Source of the DNA: UKL13-3 sp964392775
GTDB taxonomy: Bacteria > Bacteroidota > Bacteroidia > UKL13-3
DNA length: 64,000 nt
Reading direction: 5' to 3'
Assembly: GCA_964392775.1 (NCBI GenBank)
Contig: CAYMRD010000009.1
Coordinates: forward strand, 1 to 64,000
In this document: in pieces, positions 25,062 to 32,742 of the stretch
Layout of the letters: each line of letters starts with the position of its first letter
How positions within the stretch are numbered: position 1 is the stretch's first letter
Notes under the pieces: model-generated
Seen by the model: the letters and a program-made list of their open reading frames with translations, nothing else
Database searches by the model: none
What the model was told of the DNA's origin: nothing
Translations under genes and position numbers: made by a program

Positions 25062-25574
25062 ATGGAAGACATTCAACCCATCGAAAATAAAGTAGCCAAC
25101 AGCGGCCTCATTACCCTTGATTTGGAAACTTATTTCCACCGGGGCGAACGGGTATTGCTGGATATTAAGCCCTGGCTGTTTCGGGAGTTGCTGCTTAAGG
25201 AGAAAGACTTCAGAGAGTTTGTGAAAACCCACGACTGGCAGCAATATGCCGGAAAAAATGTGGCCTTCACCTGCTCAACCGATGCTATTATTCCTACCTG
25301 GGCCTATATGTTGCTGGCCGTTCATATTGAACCTTTTGCCAACCGATATGTGTTTGGTGAGCTAACCACACTCGAAACCGTATTGTATCAGGATGCATTA
25401 GCTAAGATTGATTACGAAACGTTCAAAGACATGCGCGTAATTGTAAAAGGATGCAGCGATGTACCCGTACCGGTGAGTGCTTATGTGGAGATTACCCACA
25501 AGCTTTCACCTTTTGTGAAGAGTATCATGTATGGTGAGGCATGTAGCAATGTGCCCATCTGGAAGAAAAGGTAA
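25062..25574 (+). CDS. DUF2480 family protein
   Basis: A 170-residue cytoplasmic protein of DUF2480, found mostly in Bacteroidota. It begins with ENKVANSGLITLDLETYFHRGER and contains VAFTCSTDAIIPTWAYMLLA and VIVKGCSDVPVPVSAYVEIT, ending SIMYGEACSNVPIWKKR. Three cysteines are conserved-looking (CST, KGCSD, EACS). Function is unknown. It follows the GxxExxY unit and precedes the oligopeptidase after a hairpin. Confidence 0.85.
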   Translation: MEDIQPIENKVANSGLITLDLETYFHRGERVLLDIKPWLFRELLLKEKDFREFVKTHDWQQYAGKNVAFTCSTDAIIPTWAYMLLAVHIEPFANRYVFGELTTLETVLYQDALAKIDYETFKDMRVIVKGCSDVPVPVSAYVEITHKLSPFVKSIMYGEACSNVPIWKKR

Positions 25575-25610
25575 TCAATTAATCATTTTAAATCACATCT
25601 TTGACAGCAT

Positions 25611-25637
25611 AGCAATCCAACTACGGTTTGGATTGCT
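25611..25637 (+). terminator. Hairpin after the DUF2480 gene
   Basis: AGCAATCCAA (25611-25620) pairs with TTGGATTGCT (25628-25637), followed by only three T. It is terminator-like, but the weak T run and its position just before the next gene leave a regulatory role open. Confidence 0.55.
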
Positions 25638-25652
25638 TTACCGCATTTATTT

Positions 25653-27707
25653 ATGAACGAATCAAAATCTCTTTTGGCGGCTGTAAAACCGCATACATTC
25701 ATTGAACATAGCCATACCCGTACCGACAATTACTTCTGGTTACGCGAACGCAAAAACCCTGAGGTATTGGCCTACCTCGCTGCCGAGAACGCGCATTGCA
25801 AAACAGTATTAAAAAATACATCTGTTACCGAGCAGGATCTGTTTGCTGAGATGAAAGCGCGGGTAAAAGAGAATGATGAATCGGTTCCCTACAAAGACGG
25901 AAACTATTATTACTACAACAAATATCAGCAAGGCAAAGAATATGCATTGAACTTCCGCAGGTTCGAAACCATGGAAGGTGCTGAAGAGTTATTGATCGAT
26001 GAAAATGAACGGGCCAAGGGTCAACCTTATTATGATTTAGGTGCTTTAGATGTAAGTGAGGATGAAAAACTACTGGCATACAGTGAAGACCTTGTCGGCA
26101 GACGTTTGTATACCATCCGGTTCCGCAATCTTGAAACAGGAGAAGAATATCCTGAGGTACTGCAAAATACCACAGGCGAAATTGAATGGGCCAATGATAA
26201 CTGCACCGTCTTTTATGTAGATAAGAATACGAATACACTGCAGGAGCATAAAGTTTTCAGACATGTGCTGGGTACACCGCAAAGTGAAGATGTACTGGTG
26301 TATGAGGAAGACGATGAAGAATTTTCGGTTTCCATCAGCAAAACAAAATCCAAAAAATACCTGCAGATTATCACGAACAGCACCTTAAGCTCCGAAATAT
26401 TTTTGCTCAATGCGGATGAACCTCTGGGTGCTTTTAAATCCTTTTTGCCCCGTGAAGAAGAACATGAATATTCATTGACACATGACGGGGAACTGTTTTT
26501 TGTGGTGAGCAACTGGGCAGCACAAAATTTCAGGTTGATGCAAACTCCTGAACCCTTTAATACAAGTAAACAAAGCTGGCAGGAAGTTATTGCTCACCGT
26601 GCAGATGTACTGCTCGAAGGAGTGGATGTGTTCCGTAATTTTCTGGTGGTGGAAGAGCGCAAAGAAGGTTTATTGCAAATGCGTTTTATCAACCGTACAA
26701 AAAACGAAGAACATTACCTCAATTTTGGAGAGCCTGCGTACACAGCATTTTCGGCTTATAATCCCGATTACAACTCGGATATTATTCGCTACCGCTATAC
26801 ATCACTCACCACACCGGTAAGTACGTATGAATATGATATGGCTTCACGTGATAAAACACTGTTGAAACAACAGGAAGTGATGGGCGGGCAGTTTAACGCT
26901 GACAAATATACCAGCGAGCGTGTGTATGCAACAGCACCTGATGGCGTGAAGATTCCAATATCCCTTGTATACCGTAAAGGAACAAAAAAAGACGGATCAG
27001 CTCCTTTGTATCAGTATGCTTATGGAAGTTACGGTTCGAGTTTAGATGCCTACTTCAGCTCGGTGCGGTTGAGCTTACTGGACAGAGGTTTTGTGTTTGC
27101 CATTTGCCATGTGCGGGGCGGACAGGAAATGGGACGTCAATGGTATGAGGATGGGAAGTTGCTCAAGAAAAAAAATACATTTACGGACTTTATTGCCTGC
27201 TCGGAGTTTTTGATTGAACAAGGTTATACGCAGGCAGACAGACTCGTGGCCTCAGGCGGAAGTGCCGGAGGGTTGCTGGTGGGTGCGATTGCGAATATGC
27301 GTCCCGATTTGTATAAAGTACTGGTGGCCGATGTTCCGTTTGTGGATGTGATCACCACCATGATGGACAGCAGTATTCCGCTCACAACCTACGAATACGA
27401 TGAGTGGGGTGATCCACATGAAAAAGAATATTACGATTACATGTTATCGTATTCGCCTTATGATAATGTAACCGCACAGGCGTATCCGAATATGCTGGTT
27501 ACATCGGGTCTGCACGATTCACAAGTACAATACTGGGAACCCGCTAAATGGGTGGCCAAATTACGGACCCTCAAAACCGATAACAATCTGTTGTTGTTTA
27601 AAACCAATATGGAAGCCGGACATGGAGGTGCTTCCGGACGCTTCAGCGCGTTAAAAGAAGTGGCGTTTGAGTATGCATTTTTGTTGTATGTGCTGAATGT
27701 CCAATAA
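25653..27707 (+). CDS. ptrB: S9 family oligopeptidase (oligopeptidase B-like)
   Basis: A 684-residue prolyl-oligopeptidase-family serine peptidase, most like oligopeptidase B, which cleaves short peptides after basic residues. An N-terminal beta-propeller (about 1-400) begins with HGDRRIDNY-like sequence (HSHTRTDNYFWLRERKNPEVL). The C-terminal alpha/beta-hydrolase domain has the nucleophile Ser537 in GGSAGG, an Asp in SGLHDSQVQYWEP and His657 in EAGHGGASGRF. There is no signal peptide, so it is cytoplasmic. It follows a hairpin at 25611-25637 and appears to be transcribed alone. Confidence 0.92.
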   Translation: MNESKSLLAAVKPHTFIEHSHTRTDNYFWLRERKNPEVLAYLAAENAHCKTVLKNTSVTEQDLFAEMKARVKENDESVPYKDGNYYYYNKYQQGKEYALNFRRFETMEGAEELLIDENERAKGQPYYDLGALDVSEDEKLLAYSEDLVGRRLYTIRFRNLETGEEYPEVLQNTTGEIEWANDNCTVFYVDKNTNTLQEHKVFRHVLGTPQSEDVLVYEEDDEEFSVSISKTKSKKYLQIITNSTLSSEIFLLNADEPLGAFKSFLPREEEHEYSLTHDGELFFVVSNWAAQNFRLMQTPEPFNTSKQSWQEVIAHRADVLLEGVDVFRNFLVVEERKEGLLQMRFINRTKNEEHYLNFGEPAYTAFSAYNPDYNSDIIRYRYTSLTTPVSTYEYDMASRDKTLLKQQEVMGGQFNADKYTSERVYATAPDGVKIPISLVYRKGTKKDGSAPLYQYAYGSYGSSLDAYFSSVRLSLLDRGFVFAICHVRGGQEMGRQWYEDGKLLKKKNTFTDFIACSEFLIEQGYTQADRLVASGGSAGGLLVGAIANMRPDLYKVLVADVPFVDVITTMMDSSIPLTTYEYDEWGDPHEKEYYDYMLSYSPYDNVTAQAYPNMLVTSGLHDSQVQYWEPAKWVAKLRTLKTDNNLLLFKTNMEAGHGGASGRFSALKEVAFEYAFLLYVLNVQ

Positions 27708-28140
27708 CAATAAAAGAAGGGGCATTCTTATCAAATTGAGCAAGCACTCTTATAACAATTTGCCACCAGACTGTATACAATCCCAGCGGGATTATATATT
27801 CTTTTTGCTACAACACCCGAACTGAAGAGCTGAGGATAAAAAAGTTTACCTGACAATAGATAACCGTTTTCGTTTATACAAAAGATTAACTGATTTTTCA
27901 GGAGTTTCCGCAGAAATGGCACGTTCAGTTTGATATTACAATGATGATTACCTAACGCCTATCACTACCAATATCATTAAGCGGTTTTACTATTTGCAAA
28001 GGATGAATACGGCATTGCCGACAAAACTTGCAAAACAAAAAACGGAGGATGAATTATACCCAGTCGTAGTCGGAAGAAAAAATCTTCCGACCATAACTGC
28101 CGGCATATCCGGCTTTTAGATATAAAAAAAAGAGATTCGG
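27708..28140. other. Intergenic stretch with two hairpins
   Basis: No supportable gene in about 430 bases. Two hairpins lie at the right end: GTCGGAAGA (28069-28077) with TCTTCCGAC (28083-28091), and GCCGG (28099-28103) with CCGGC (28109-28113) followed by TTTT on the plus strand. The second could end a plus-strand transcript from the oligopeptidase gene, but it lies almost 400 bases away. Confidence 0.5.
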
Positions 28141-28419
28141 TTAGTTGCCACCTTTGGGGGCATCCGATTTGCTGCTGCAGCATGATTTTTTACCGGAAGC
28201 TTTGGTTCCGCATGATTTTTTCTCTTTCGAATCGCATGCTTTGGCTGCTTCTTTTTTTGTTTCAGCTTTTGCGGCTGTTTCCAACTCGGTAGTGGTTGCA
28301 ACAGGAGCAGCAACTGCCGTTACTTTAGTTGGGTTTTGGTCAACCGGTTTTACCTGTTGAGCGTAAGCACCTGCAATGCCAAACAAGGTAACTGCAGCTA
28401 TCGTTAACATTTTTTTCAT
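28141..28419 (-). CDS. Small secreted Lys/Cys-rich protein
   Basis: A 92-residue protein with a signal peptide ending at AGAYAQ, an Ala/Thr/Val/Glu-rich spacer (residues 22-58), and a basic tail with five cysteines (ACDSKEKKSCGTK, then KKSCCSSKSD). The composition suggests metal binding or an unstructured surface peptide. I do not recognise a family. The gene has a normal Met-Lys-Lys start and A-rich leader, and it is followed by the hairpin region on the minus strand and preceded by the phosphatidylserine decarboxylase gene. Confidence 0.65.
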   Translation of the reverse strand: MKKMLTIAAVTLFGIAGAYAQQVKPVDQNPTKVTAVAAPVATTTELETAAKAETKKEAAKACDSKEKKSCGTKASGKKSCCSSKSDAPKGGN

Positions 28420-28472
28420 ACTTAGATTGTTTTAATAAGATTGATAATCAAATATACGAAAAAAGGCTTCTG

Positions 28473-29129
28473 TTATTGTATTTCGGCCAAAATGGTGCGA
28501 CCACCTTTAACTACCTGATTCAATTCCACTTTTACCCTGGCATTGAGTGGCAAAAAGATGTCGACACGTGAACCAAACTTGATGAATCCCATCTCTCCGG
28601 TTTGTTGCACGGTTTGCCCTTCTTTTACATACCAAACAATACGTTTGGCTAAGGCTCCGGCAATTTGGCGGAATAAGATCTGAACTTTGGCCGGGGTCTC
28701 AATAACGGTTGTGGTACGTTCGTTCTCAGTGCTCGATTTAGGATGCCATGCTACCAGATATTTACCGGGATGGTATTTAAAGTAACGTACCAAACCTCCA
28801 ACAGGATTGCGGTTTACGTGTACGTTAAAAGGCGACATAAACACAGAAACCTGCAGGCGTTTTTCATTGAAATATTCAGTTTCCATTACTTCTTCAATCA
28901 CCACCACCTTGCCATCGGCCGGTGAAATCACCAGGTTTTCACCCAATGTTGGTTTGATGGATGGGTTACGGAAAAATTGAAGAATGATAATCAGGAATAT
29001 GATGGATAGTCCGATAAAGATATTTTGAACGAGGATTTGTTCCGGTAAAAAATATCCAATCAACGCATTCAAAATAAACAAGCCGACAAGGGTTATAAAA
29101 ATGGTTCCTTTTCCTTCTCTGTGCAACAT
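28473..29129 (-). CDS. psd: Phosphatidylserine decarboxylase family protein
   Basis: A 218-residue pyruvoyl-type decarboxylase that makes phosphatidylethanolamine from phosphatidylserine. From the Met at 29129 (MLHREGKGTIF) it has two N-terminal transmembrane segments (about 10-55), SPADGKVVVIEEV, MSPFNVHVNRNP and the self-cleavage site FIKFGSRVD, where Gly-Ser is cut and Ser becomes the pyruvoyl group. This short form with FGS instead of LGST is usual in Bacteroidota. Forty codons before the chosen start are open but show no conserved sequence. It is on the minus strand between gdhA and the small Cys-rich gene. Confidence 0.9.
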   Translation of the reverse strand: MLHREGKGTIFITLVGLFILNALIGYFLPEQILVQNIFIGLSIIFLIIILQFFRNPSIKPTLGENLVISPADGKVVVIEEVMETEYFNEKRLQVSVFMSPFNVHVNRNPVGGLVRYFKYHPGKYLVAWHPKSSTENERTTTVIETPAKVQILFRQIAGALAKRIVWYVKEGQTVQQTGEMGFIKFGSRVDIFLPLNARVKVELNQVVKGGRTILAEIQ

Positions 29130-29261
29130 AGTTTTTGTTTTAAGTTGTAAAAAAGTATTGCCACAGATTAACACAGAAAAAATTGTATTGTTTTTTTGCG
29201 AAAAAAAAATTTCAACAACACAATCAGTGCTAATCGGTGGCAATAGCAATGAATCTATTTA

Positions 29262-30533
29262 CTACAATCCGAATTTACCGCGTAGTTTTTCTACTTCGGC
29301 AACTTTGGCAATGGCAACAACATAAGCAGCAATACGCATGCTGATATTGTATTTCTGCGAAGCAGCATACACGGCTTCAAAAGCAGTTTTCATCACACGG
29401 TCTGCTCTGCGGTAAACGCGCTCTTCAGTCCAGAAATAACCCAAGCGGTTTTGTACCCACTCAAAGTATGATACGGTAACACCACCGGCATTGGCCAAAA
29501 TATCAGGAACCACCATTACTCCTTTTTTGTTCAAAATGGTATCGGCTTTGGCCACTGTTGGTCCGTTAGCACCTTCTACAATCAGCTTTGCTTTAATTTT
29601 ATCAGCGTTTTCAGGAGTGATTTGGTTCTCCATCGCTGCCGGAACCAACACCGTCACATCCAGTTCCAACAACTCTTCGTTGCTGATGCGTTGCGCTTTA
29701 AAACCCTCGAGGGTTCCGTTGTTGTTGTCGCGGTATTTGATGGCAGCCTCCACATCAATTCCGTTCGCATCGAAGTACCCTCCGGTTACGTCACTAATGG
29801 CAAGCACTTTCAATCCTTGCATGGCCAATAATTTAGCAGATATCGAACCTACGTTTCCGAACCCTTGTACGGCACAGGTTGTACCTACCGGGTTGAGACC
29901 TAATTTGGCAAGAGCCGAGCGGGTTGAAACCATTACACCACGACCGGTAGCTTCTACACGTCCGAGTGATCCGCCCAATACAAGCGGTTTACCGGTAACA
30001 ACAGCAGGTGATGAGTACCCAACCAGTTTTGAATATTCGTCCATGATCCAGGCCATTTCCTGTTGTCCGGTTCCCATATCAGGAGCAGGAATATCTTTAT
30101 CAGGACCAAATACATCCACCATTAAATCAGTATAAGCACGGGTCAATCTTTCCAATTCACCTTTGCTGAGGGTACGTGGATCACATTTGATACCACCTTT
30201 ACCACCACCATAAGGAATACCAACAACGGCACATTTCCAGGTCATCCAGGCTGCCAGAGCTTTAACCTCATCCAAATTTACATCCATTGAATAGCGGATA
30301 CCACCTTTGGACGGGCCAAGGTTGGCGTTGTGTACCACACGGAATCCTTCAAAAACCTGAACTTGTCCGTTATCCATGGTAACAGGGATGGAAACGATCA
30401 CTGATTTTTGCGGTGATTTGAGTACGTTATAAGAACCTTCATCTAATCCAATAATACGAGCGGCTTCGTCAAAACGAGACATCATTGACTCGAACGGATT
30501 GTCGTTGCTGTGGGTTGCTGTGTTTTGTGACAT
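29262..30533 (-). CDS. gdhA: Glutamate dehydrogenase
   Basis: A 423-residue member of the Glu/Leu/Phe/Val dehydrogenase family, interconverting glutamate and 2-oxoglutarate plus ammonia. Signature: VGIPYGGGKGGIKCDPRTLS with the catalytic Lys, PAPDMGTGQQEMAWIMDEY, and the Rossmann motif VQGFGNVGSISAKLL. Length and sequence fit the hexameric, short-chain (about 420-residue) class often NAD-linked or dual in cofactor; the cofactor is not decided. A complete -33/-7 promoter lies 33 bases upstream of the ATG. Confidence 0.93.
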   Translation of the reverse strand: MSQNTATHSNDNPFESMMSRFDEAARIIGLDEGSYNVLKSPQKSVIVSIPVTMDNGQVQVFEGFRVVHNANLGPSKGGIRYSMDVNLDEVKALAAWMTWKCAVVGIPYGGGKGGIKCDPRTLSKGELERLTRAYTDLMVDVFGPDKDIPAPDMGTGQQEMAWIMDEYSKLVGYSSPAVVTGKPLVLGGSLGRVEATGRGVMVSTRSALAKLGLNPVGTTCAVQGFGNVGSISAKLLAMQGLKVLAISDVTGGYFDANGIDVEAAIKYRDNNNGTLEGFKAQRISNEELLELDVTVLVPAAMENQITPENADKIKAKLIVEGANGPTVAKADTILNKKGVMVVPDILANAGGVTVSYFEWVQNRLGYFWTEERVYRRADRVMKTAFEAVYAASQKYNISMRIAAYVVAIAKVAEVEKLRGKFGL

Positions 30534-30565
30534 GATAATATGTTACTATTTAATTGAGTGAGGGG

Positions 30566-30596
30566 CAAATGTAATATTTGAGGTCATTTTAACAAA
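30566..30596 (-). promoter_or_regulatory. gdhA promoter
   Basis: On the minus strand TTTG (30593-30596), exactly 19 bases, then TACATTTG (30566-30573): a full Bacteroidota -33/-7 promoter. Confidence 0.8.
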
Positions 30597-30599
30597 TGC

Positions 30600-31523
30600 T
30601 TAAAAAGATAAAGCGCCAAACTTGACCAATTGCTGAAACTGCTGGATACGGATTTGCAACTCAGATTCTTGCAGGTTTTCGATGCGCTCGGTTCCAAACT
30701 TCTCAACACAGAAAGAGGCCATAGCCGAACCATATATAATGGCGTTTTTCATGTTTTCGAAAGAGATATCATCTGTTTTAGCCAGATAACCAATAAATCC
30801 ACCGGCAAAAGTATCACCTGCACCGGTTGGGTCAAATACTTCTTCAAGTGGTAATGCTGGAGCAAAAAACACTTCTTTTCCGTGGAACAATAAAGCTCCG
30901 TTTTCACCTTTTTTAATGATAAGGTATTTAGGGCCCATGGCCTGAATTTTATCCGCAGCCTTCACAAGTGAATATTCGCCTGATAACTGACGGGCCTCTT
31001 CATCATTGATGGTCAGCACATCTACCATCGAAATGGTTTTCTTCAGGTCGTCCAAAGCGATTTCCATCCAGAAGTTCATGGTATCCATAACAATAAGCTT
31101 CGGACGTTTTTTCAAACGGTTCATCACCGTTTGTTGTACCGCAGGCGTTAAGTTGCCCAACATCAGGTATTCACAATCCTGATATGATTCAGGAATGATT
31201 GGGTCAAAATCGCCCAACACATTCAGTTCGGTAACCAAGGTGTCGCGTGAATTCATGTCGGTATGGTATTTACCGCTCCAGAAAAATGATTTTTCACCTT
31301 GTTTTACCTGCAATCCTTCGGTTGAAACACCTCTTTTATTCAGGTTATCAATAAAGGTCTGGGGGAAATCGTCACCCACAACAGCCACCAATTTGGTGTT
31401 TGAAGTGAAGTAAGAAGTGGCCAATGAAATGTAAGAGGCAGCACCACCTACAATTTTATCTGTTTTTCCGAACGGGGTTTCGATGGCGTCAAACGCCACG
31501 CTACCAACAACTAATAGACTCAT
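30600..31523 (-). CDS. PfkB family carbohydrate kinase
   Basis: A 307-residue ribokinase-fold sugar or nucleoside kinase. It has the N-terminal substrate part GGAASYISLATSYF and the C-terminal PfkB signature DPTGAGDTFAGGFIGYLA with the catalytic Asp and anion hole. VLTINDEEARQLSGEY is the usual neighbouring motif. The substrate is not clear; adenosine, ribose and fructose relatives all share these motifs. It has its own region upstream, with AATATTTG as a one-mismatch -7 box, and faces tRNA-Asn. Confidence 0.88.
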   Translation of the reverse strand: MSLLVVGSVAFDAIETPFGKTDKIVGGAASYISLATSYFTSNTKLVAVVGDDFPQTFIDNLNKRGVSTEGLQVKQGEKSFFWSGKYHTDMNSRDTLVTELNVLGDFDPIIPESYQDCEYLMLGNLTPAVQQTVMNRLKKRPKLIVMDTMNFWMEIALDDLKKTISMVDVLTINDEEARQLSGEYSLVKAADKIQAMGPKYLIIKKGENGALLFHGKEVFFAPALPLEEVFDPTGAGDTFAGGFIGYLAKTDDISFENMKNAIIYGSAMASFCVEKFGTERIENLQESELQIRIQQFQQLVKFGALSF

Positions 31524-31607
31524 GCGTATTTTTTTTTATTTTTTTTCGGGGCAAATATTGCGTATTTAAAATTCAAATCCTATCATTGCATCCCCTTTAG
31601 GGAAAAT

Positions 31608-31681
31608 TCCTCGATAGCTCAGCTGGTTAGAGCGAGTGACTGTTAATCACTAGGTCCCTGGTTCGAGCCCAGGTCGGGGAG
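31608..31681 (+). tRNA. tRNA-Asn (GTT)
   Basis: A complete cloverleaf: acceptor TCCTCGA with TCGGGGA, D arm GCTC...GAGC, anticodon stem AGTGA/TCACT around loop CTGTTAA (anticodon GTT at 31642-31644), T arm CCTGG TTCGAGC CCAGG. The discriminator is G and the CCA end is not encoded. Confidence 0.96.
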
Positions 31682-31690
31682 CCTTATTAG

Positions 31691-31725
31691 AAAGGTCGAC
31701 ACGTCTGTCGGCCTTTTCTTTTTTT
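31691..31725 (+). terminator. Terminator of tRNA-Asn
   Basis: AAAGGTCGACA (31691-31701) pairs with TGTCGGCCTTT (31706-31716), loop CGTC, followed by a T-rich tract to 31725. It begins ten bases past the tRNA. Confidence 0.85.
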
Positions 31726-31727
31726 AA

Positions 31728-31892
31728 CCCTTGGGAAGCCTTGATACTATTAGTGTGTAGAGAGATCTCCTCATTTGTTCGGGTGGTTCGATAATCTATC
31801 CCATCAAAAGTCAAACTTTCAGGAAAGATCGAACTAACCATTTTTTGCTTGAGTTCTAAAGTTGCTTTACGGAGAAAGCAGTAAAATTCCAA
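31728..31892 (-). pseudogene. C-terminal remnant of a serine site-specific recombinase
   Basis: An open stretch on the minus strand reads LKQKMVSSIFPESLTFDG followed by IDYRTTRTNE. This closely resembles the C-terminal tail of Bacteroidota 'recombinase family' serine recombinases (pattern GSIFPEKL.FDG..YRTTR.NE). No catalytic or zinc-ribbon domain is present, and stop codons close the frame upstream at about 31949, so it is a decayed fragment. The frame continues into the tRNA terminator and antisense tRNA-Asn (ending PRPGLEPGT), which is not protein sequence. It marks an old mobile-element footprint at this edge of the island. Confidence 0.68.
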
Positions 31893-32138
31893 ACTTTGTA
31901 TCTCTATTTTCTCACTTTTTTGTGATTTCTGTCCAAAAAAATGCCTTTATATATTGATTAGCAGATAGTTGGTAGTATAACTTCTGCCCAACTCTTGCTA
32001 TCTTCTCCGTATTTACAGAGATTTTTGGGCTGTTTCTTATTTTACTTGTTCAAGAGAGGTTCCACATTATAAGAGCGGTAAACATTCCATTTCAAGAAAG
32101 CTGACCTGTTTAGCGGGATAACACGAATGGTGGGCTTA

Positions 32139-32182
32139 GCAAAACAAGGGTTTTAGCAAAAATACTAAAACCCTTGTTTTGC
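32139..32182. repeat. 18-bp perfect hairpin
   Basis: GCAAAACAAGGGTTTTAG (32139-32156) and its exact reverse complement at 32165-32182 enclose an eight-base loop, CAAAAATA. No T run follows on either strand, so it is not an ordinary intrinsic terminator. It may be a recombination or replication structure of a former mobile element. Confidence 0.8.
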
Positions 32183-32259
32183 ATACAGATGCCTAATCAC
32201 TATCCTTCTGTTTCTCTTGAAAAGGGAATAAAATGGTTTAAACACGAGAAAAGATGACT

Positions 32260-32352
32260 ATTAACGGTCGCGGCTTGGCGTAGTGGGGGCTTTTCAGCAC
32301 AAAACTTCATACGAAGAACGTCCGCCCCCCATTACGCCAAACCGCTGTTACC
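32260..32352. repeat. Imperfect long palindrome, loosely attC-like
   Basis: TAACGGTCGCGGCTTGGCGT and AGTGGGGGC on the left pair with GCCCCCCATTACGCC and AAACCGCTGTTACCG on the right, with a few bulges, around a loop of about 30 bases containing ACTTCATACGAAGAACG. The size and bulged shape resemble integron attC sites, but the outer GTTACCG box does not fit the attC GTTRRRY consensus well. It lies just downstream of the thiamine-like operon. Confidence 0.6.
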
Positions 32353-32453
32353 GGCTGCCCTTCTTTTCTGTCGTGTTTGTTGTTTGCCGTGAATAGTCGG
32401 GGTTGCTGTTTCGGGTGGTGCAGTATTTTACTATTTTGTCGGTTAGTCGCAAT

Positions 32454-32741
32454 TTATAAAAGCGTGTTTGTTTCTTCCGCTTTGTTTTGTGTCAACCGAA
32501 AATTGTCAGCAACTTTACCTTCTGTCCAACGGTCTAATAACGGTTGTTCCAGTTTGAACTCACGATACTCGTCAGGACTCATAATAGGTATGCCTTTTAC
32601 AATAGGGTAAATCCGCTGACAATGTTTACAAGACAAAAAGCCTTCAATGATATTTTTTTCAATATCTGTTGCAATTGTTTTTAGCTGCAAGTCGGATTTG
32701 TCAAACGGGCAACAAAGTTTTTCAATGGTTTCTATTTTCAT
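32454..32741 (-). CDS. Trm112-like zinc-ribbon protein
   Basis: A 95-residue protein with the Trm112/UPF0434 pattern (PF03966): KLCCPFDKSDLQL, then EGFLSCKHCQRIYPIVKGIPIM. Two Cys pairs (CC and CKHC) could bind zinc. After the usual fold of about 55 residues there is an extra tail rich in acidic and polar residues. In eukaryotes and archaea Trm112 proteins activate SAM methyltransferases by direct binding. A SAM methyltransferase is the first gene of this operon, so a similar partnership is plausible here but is inference. It is the last gene, one base after the ThiE-like gene. Confidence 0.8.
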   Translation of the reverse strand: MKIETIEKLCCPFDKSDLQLKTIATDIEKNIIEGFLSCKHCQRIYPIVKGIPIMSPDEYREFKLEQPLLDRWTEGKVADNFRLTQNKAEETNTLL

Positions 32742-32742
32742 C

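Larger units (their letters stand above)
31893..32453. other. Intergenic island edge with two large palindromes
   Basis: No supportable gene in about 560 bases. Short open stretches occur on the minus strand but are broken by stops. The stretch contains an 18-bp perfect hairpin (32139-32182) and an imperfect palindrome of about 90 bases (32260-32352), listed separately. Confidence 0.6.

Noticed and set aside
28069..28113. Terminator for the small Cys-rich gene on the minus strand
   Set aside because: Neither hairpin is followed by a T run on the minus strand, so they are reported only as hairpins.
31650..31892. 80-codon minus-strand frame covering tRNA-Asn as one protein gene
   Set aside because: Its last part is antisense tRNA and terminator sequence (ending PRPGLEPGT, a well-known tRNA-derived artefact). 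Only the upstream recombinase-like portion is kept, as a remnant.
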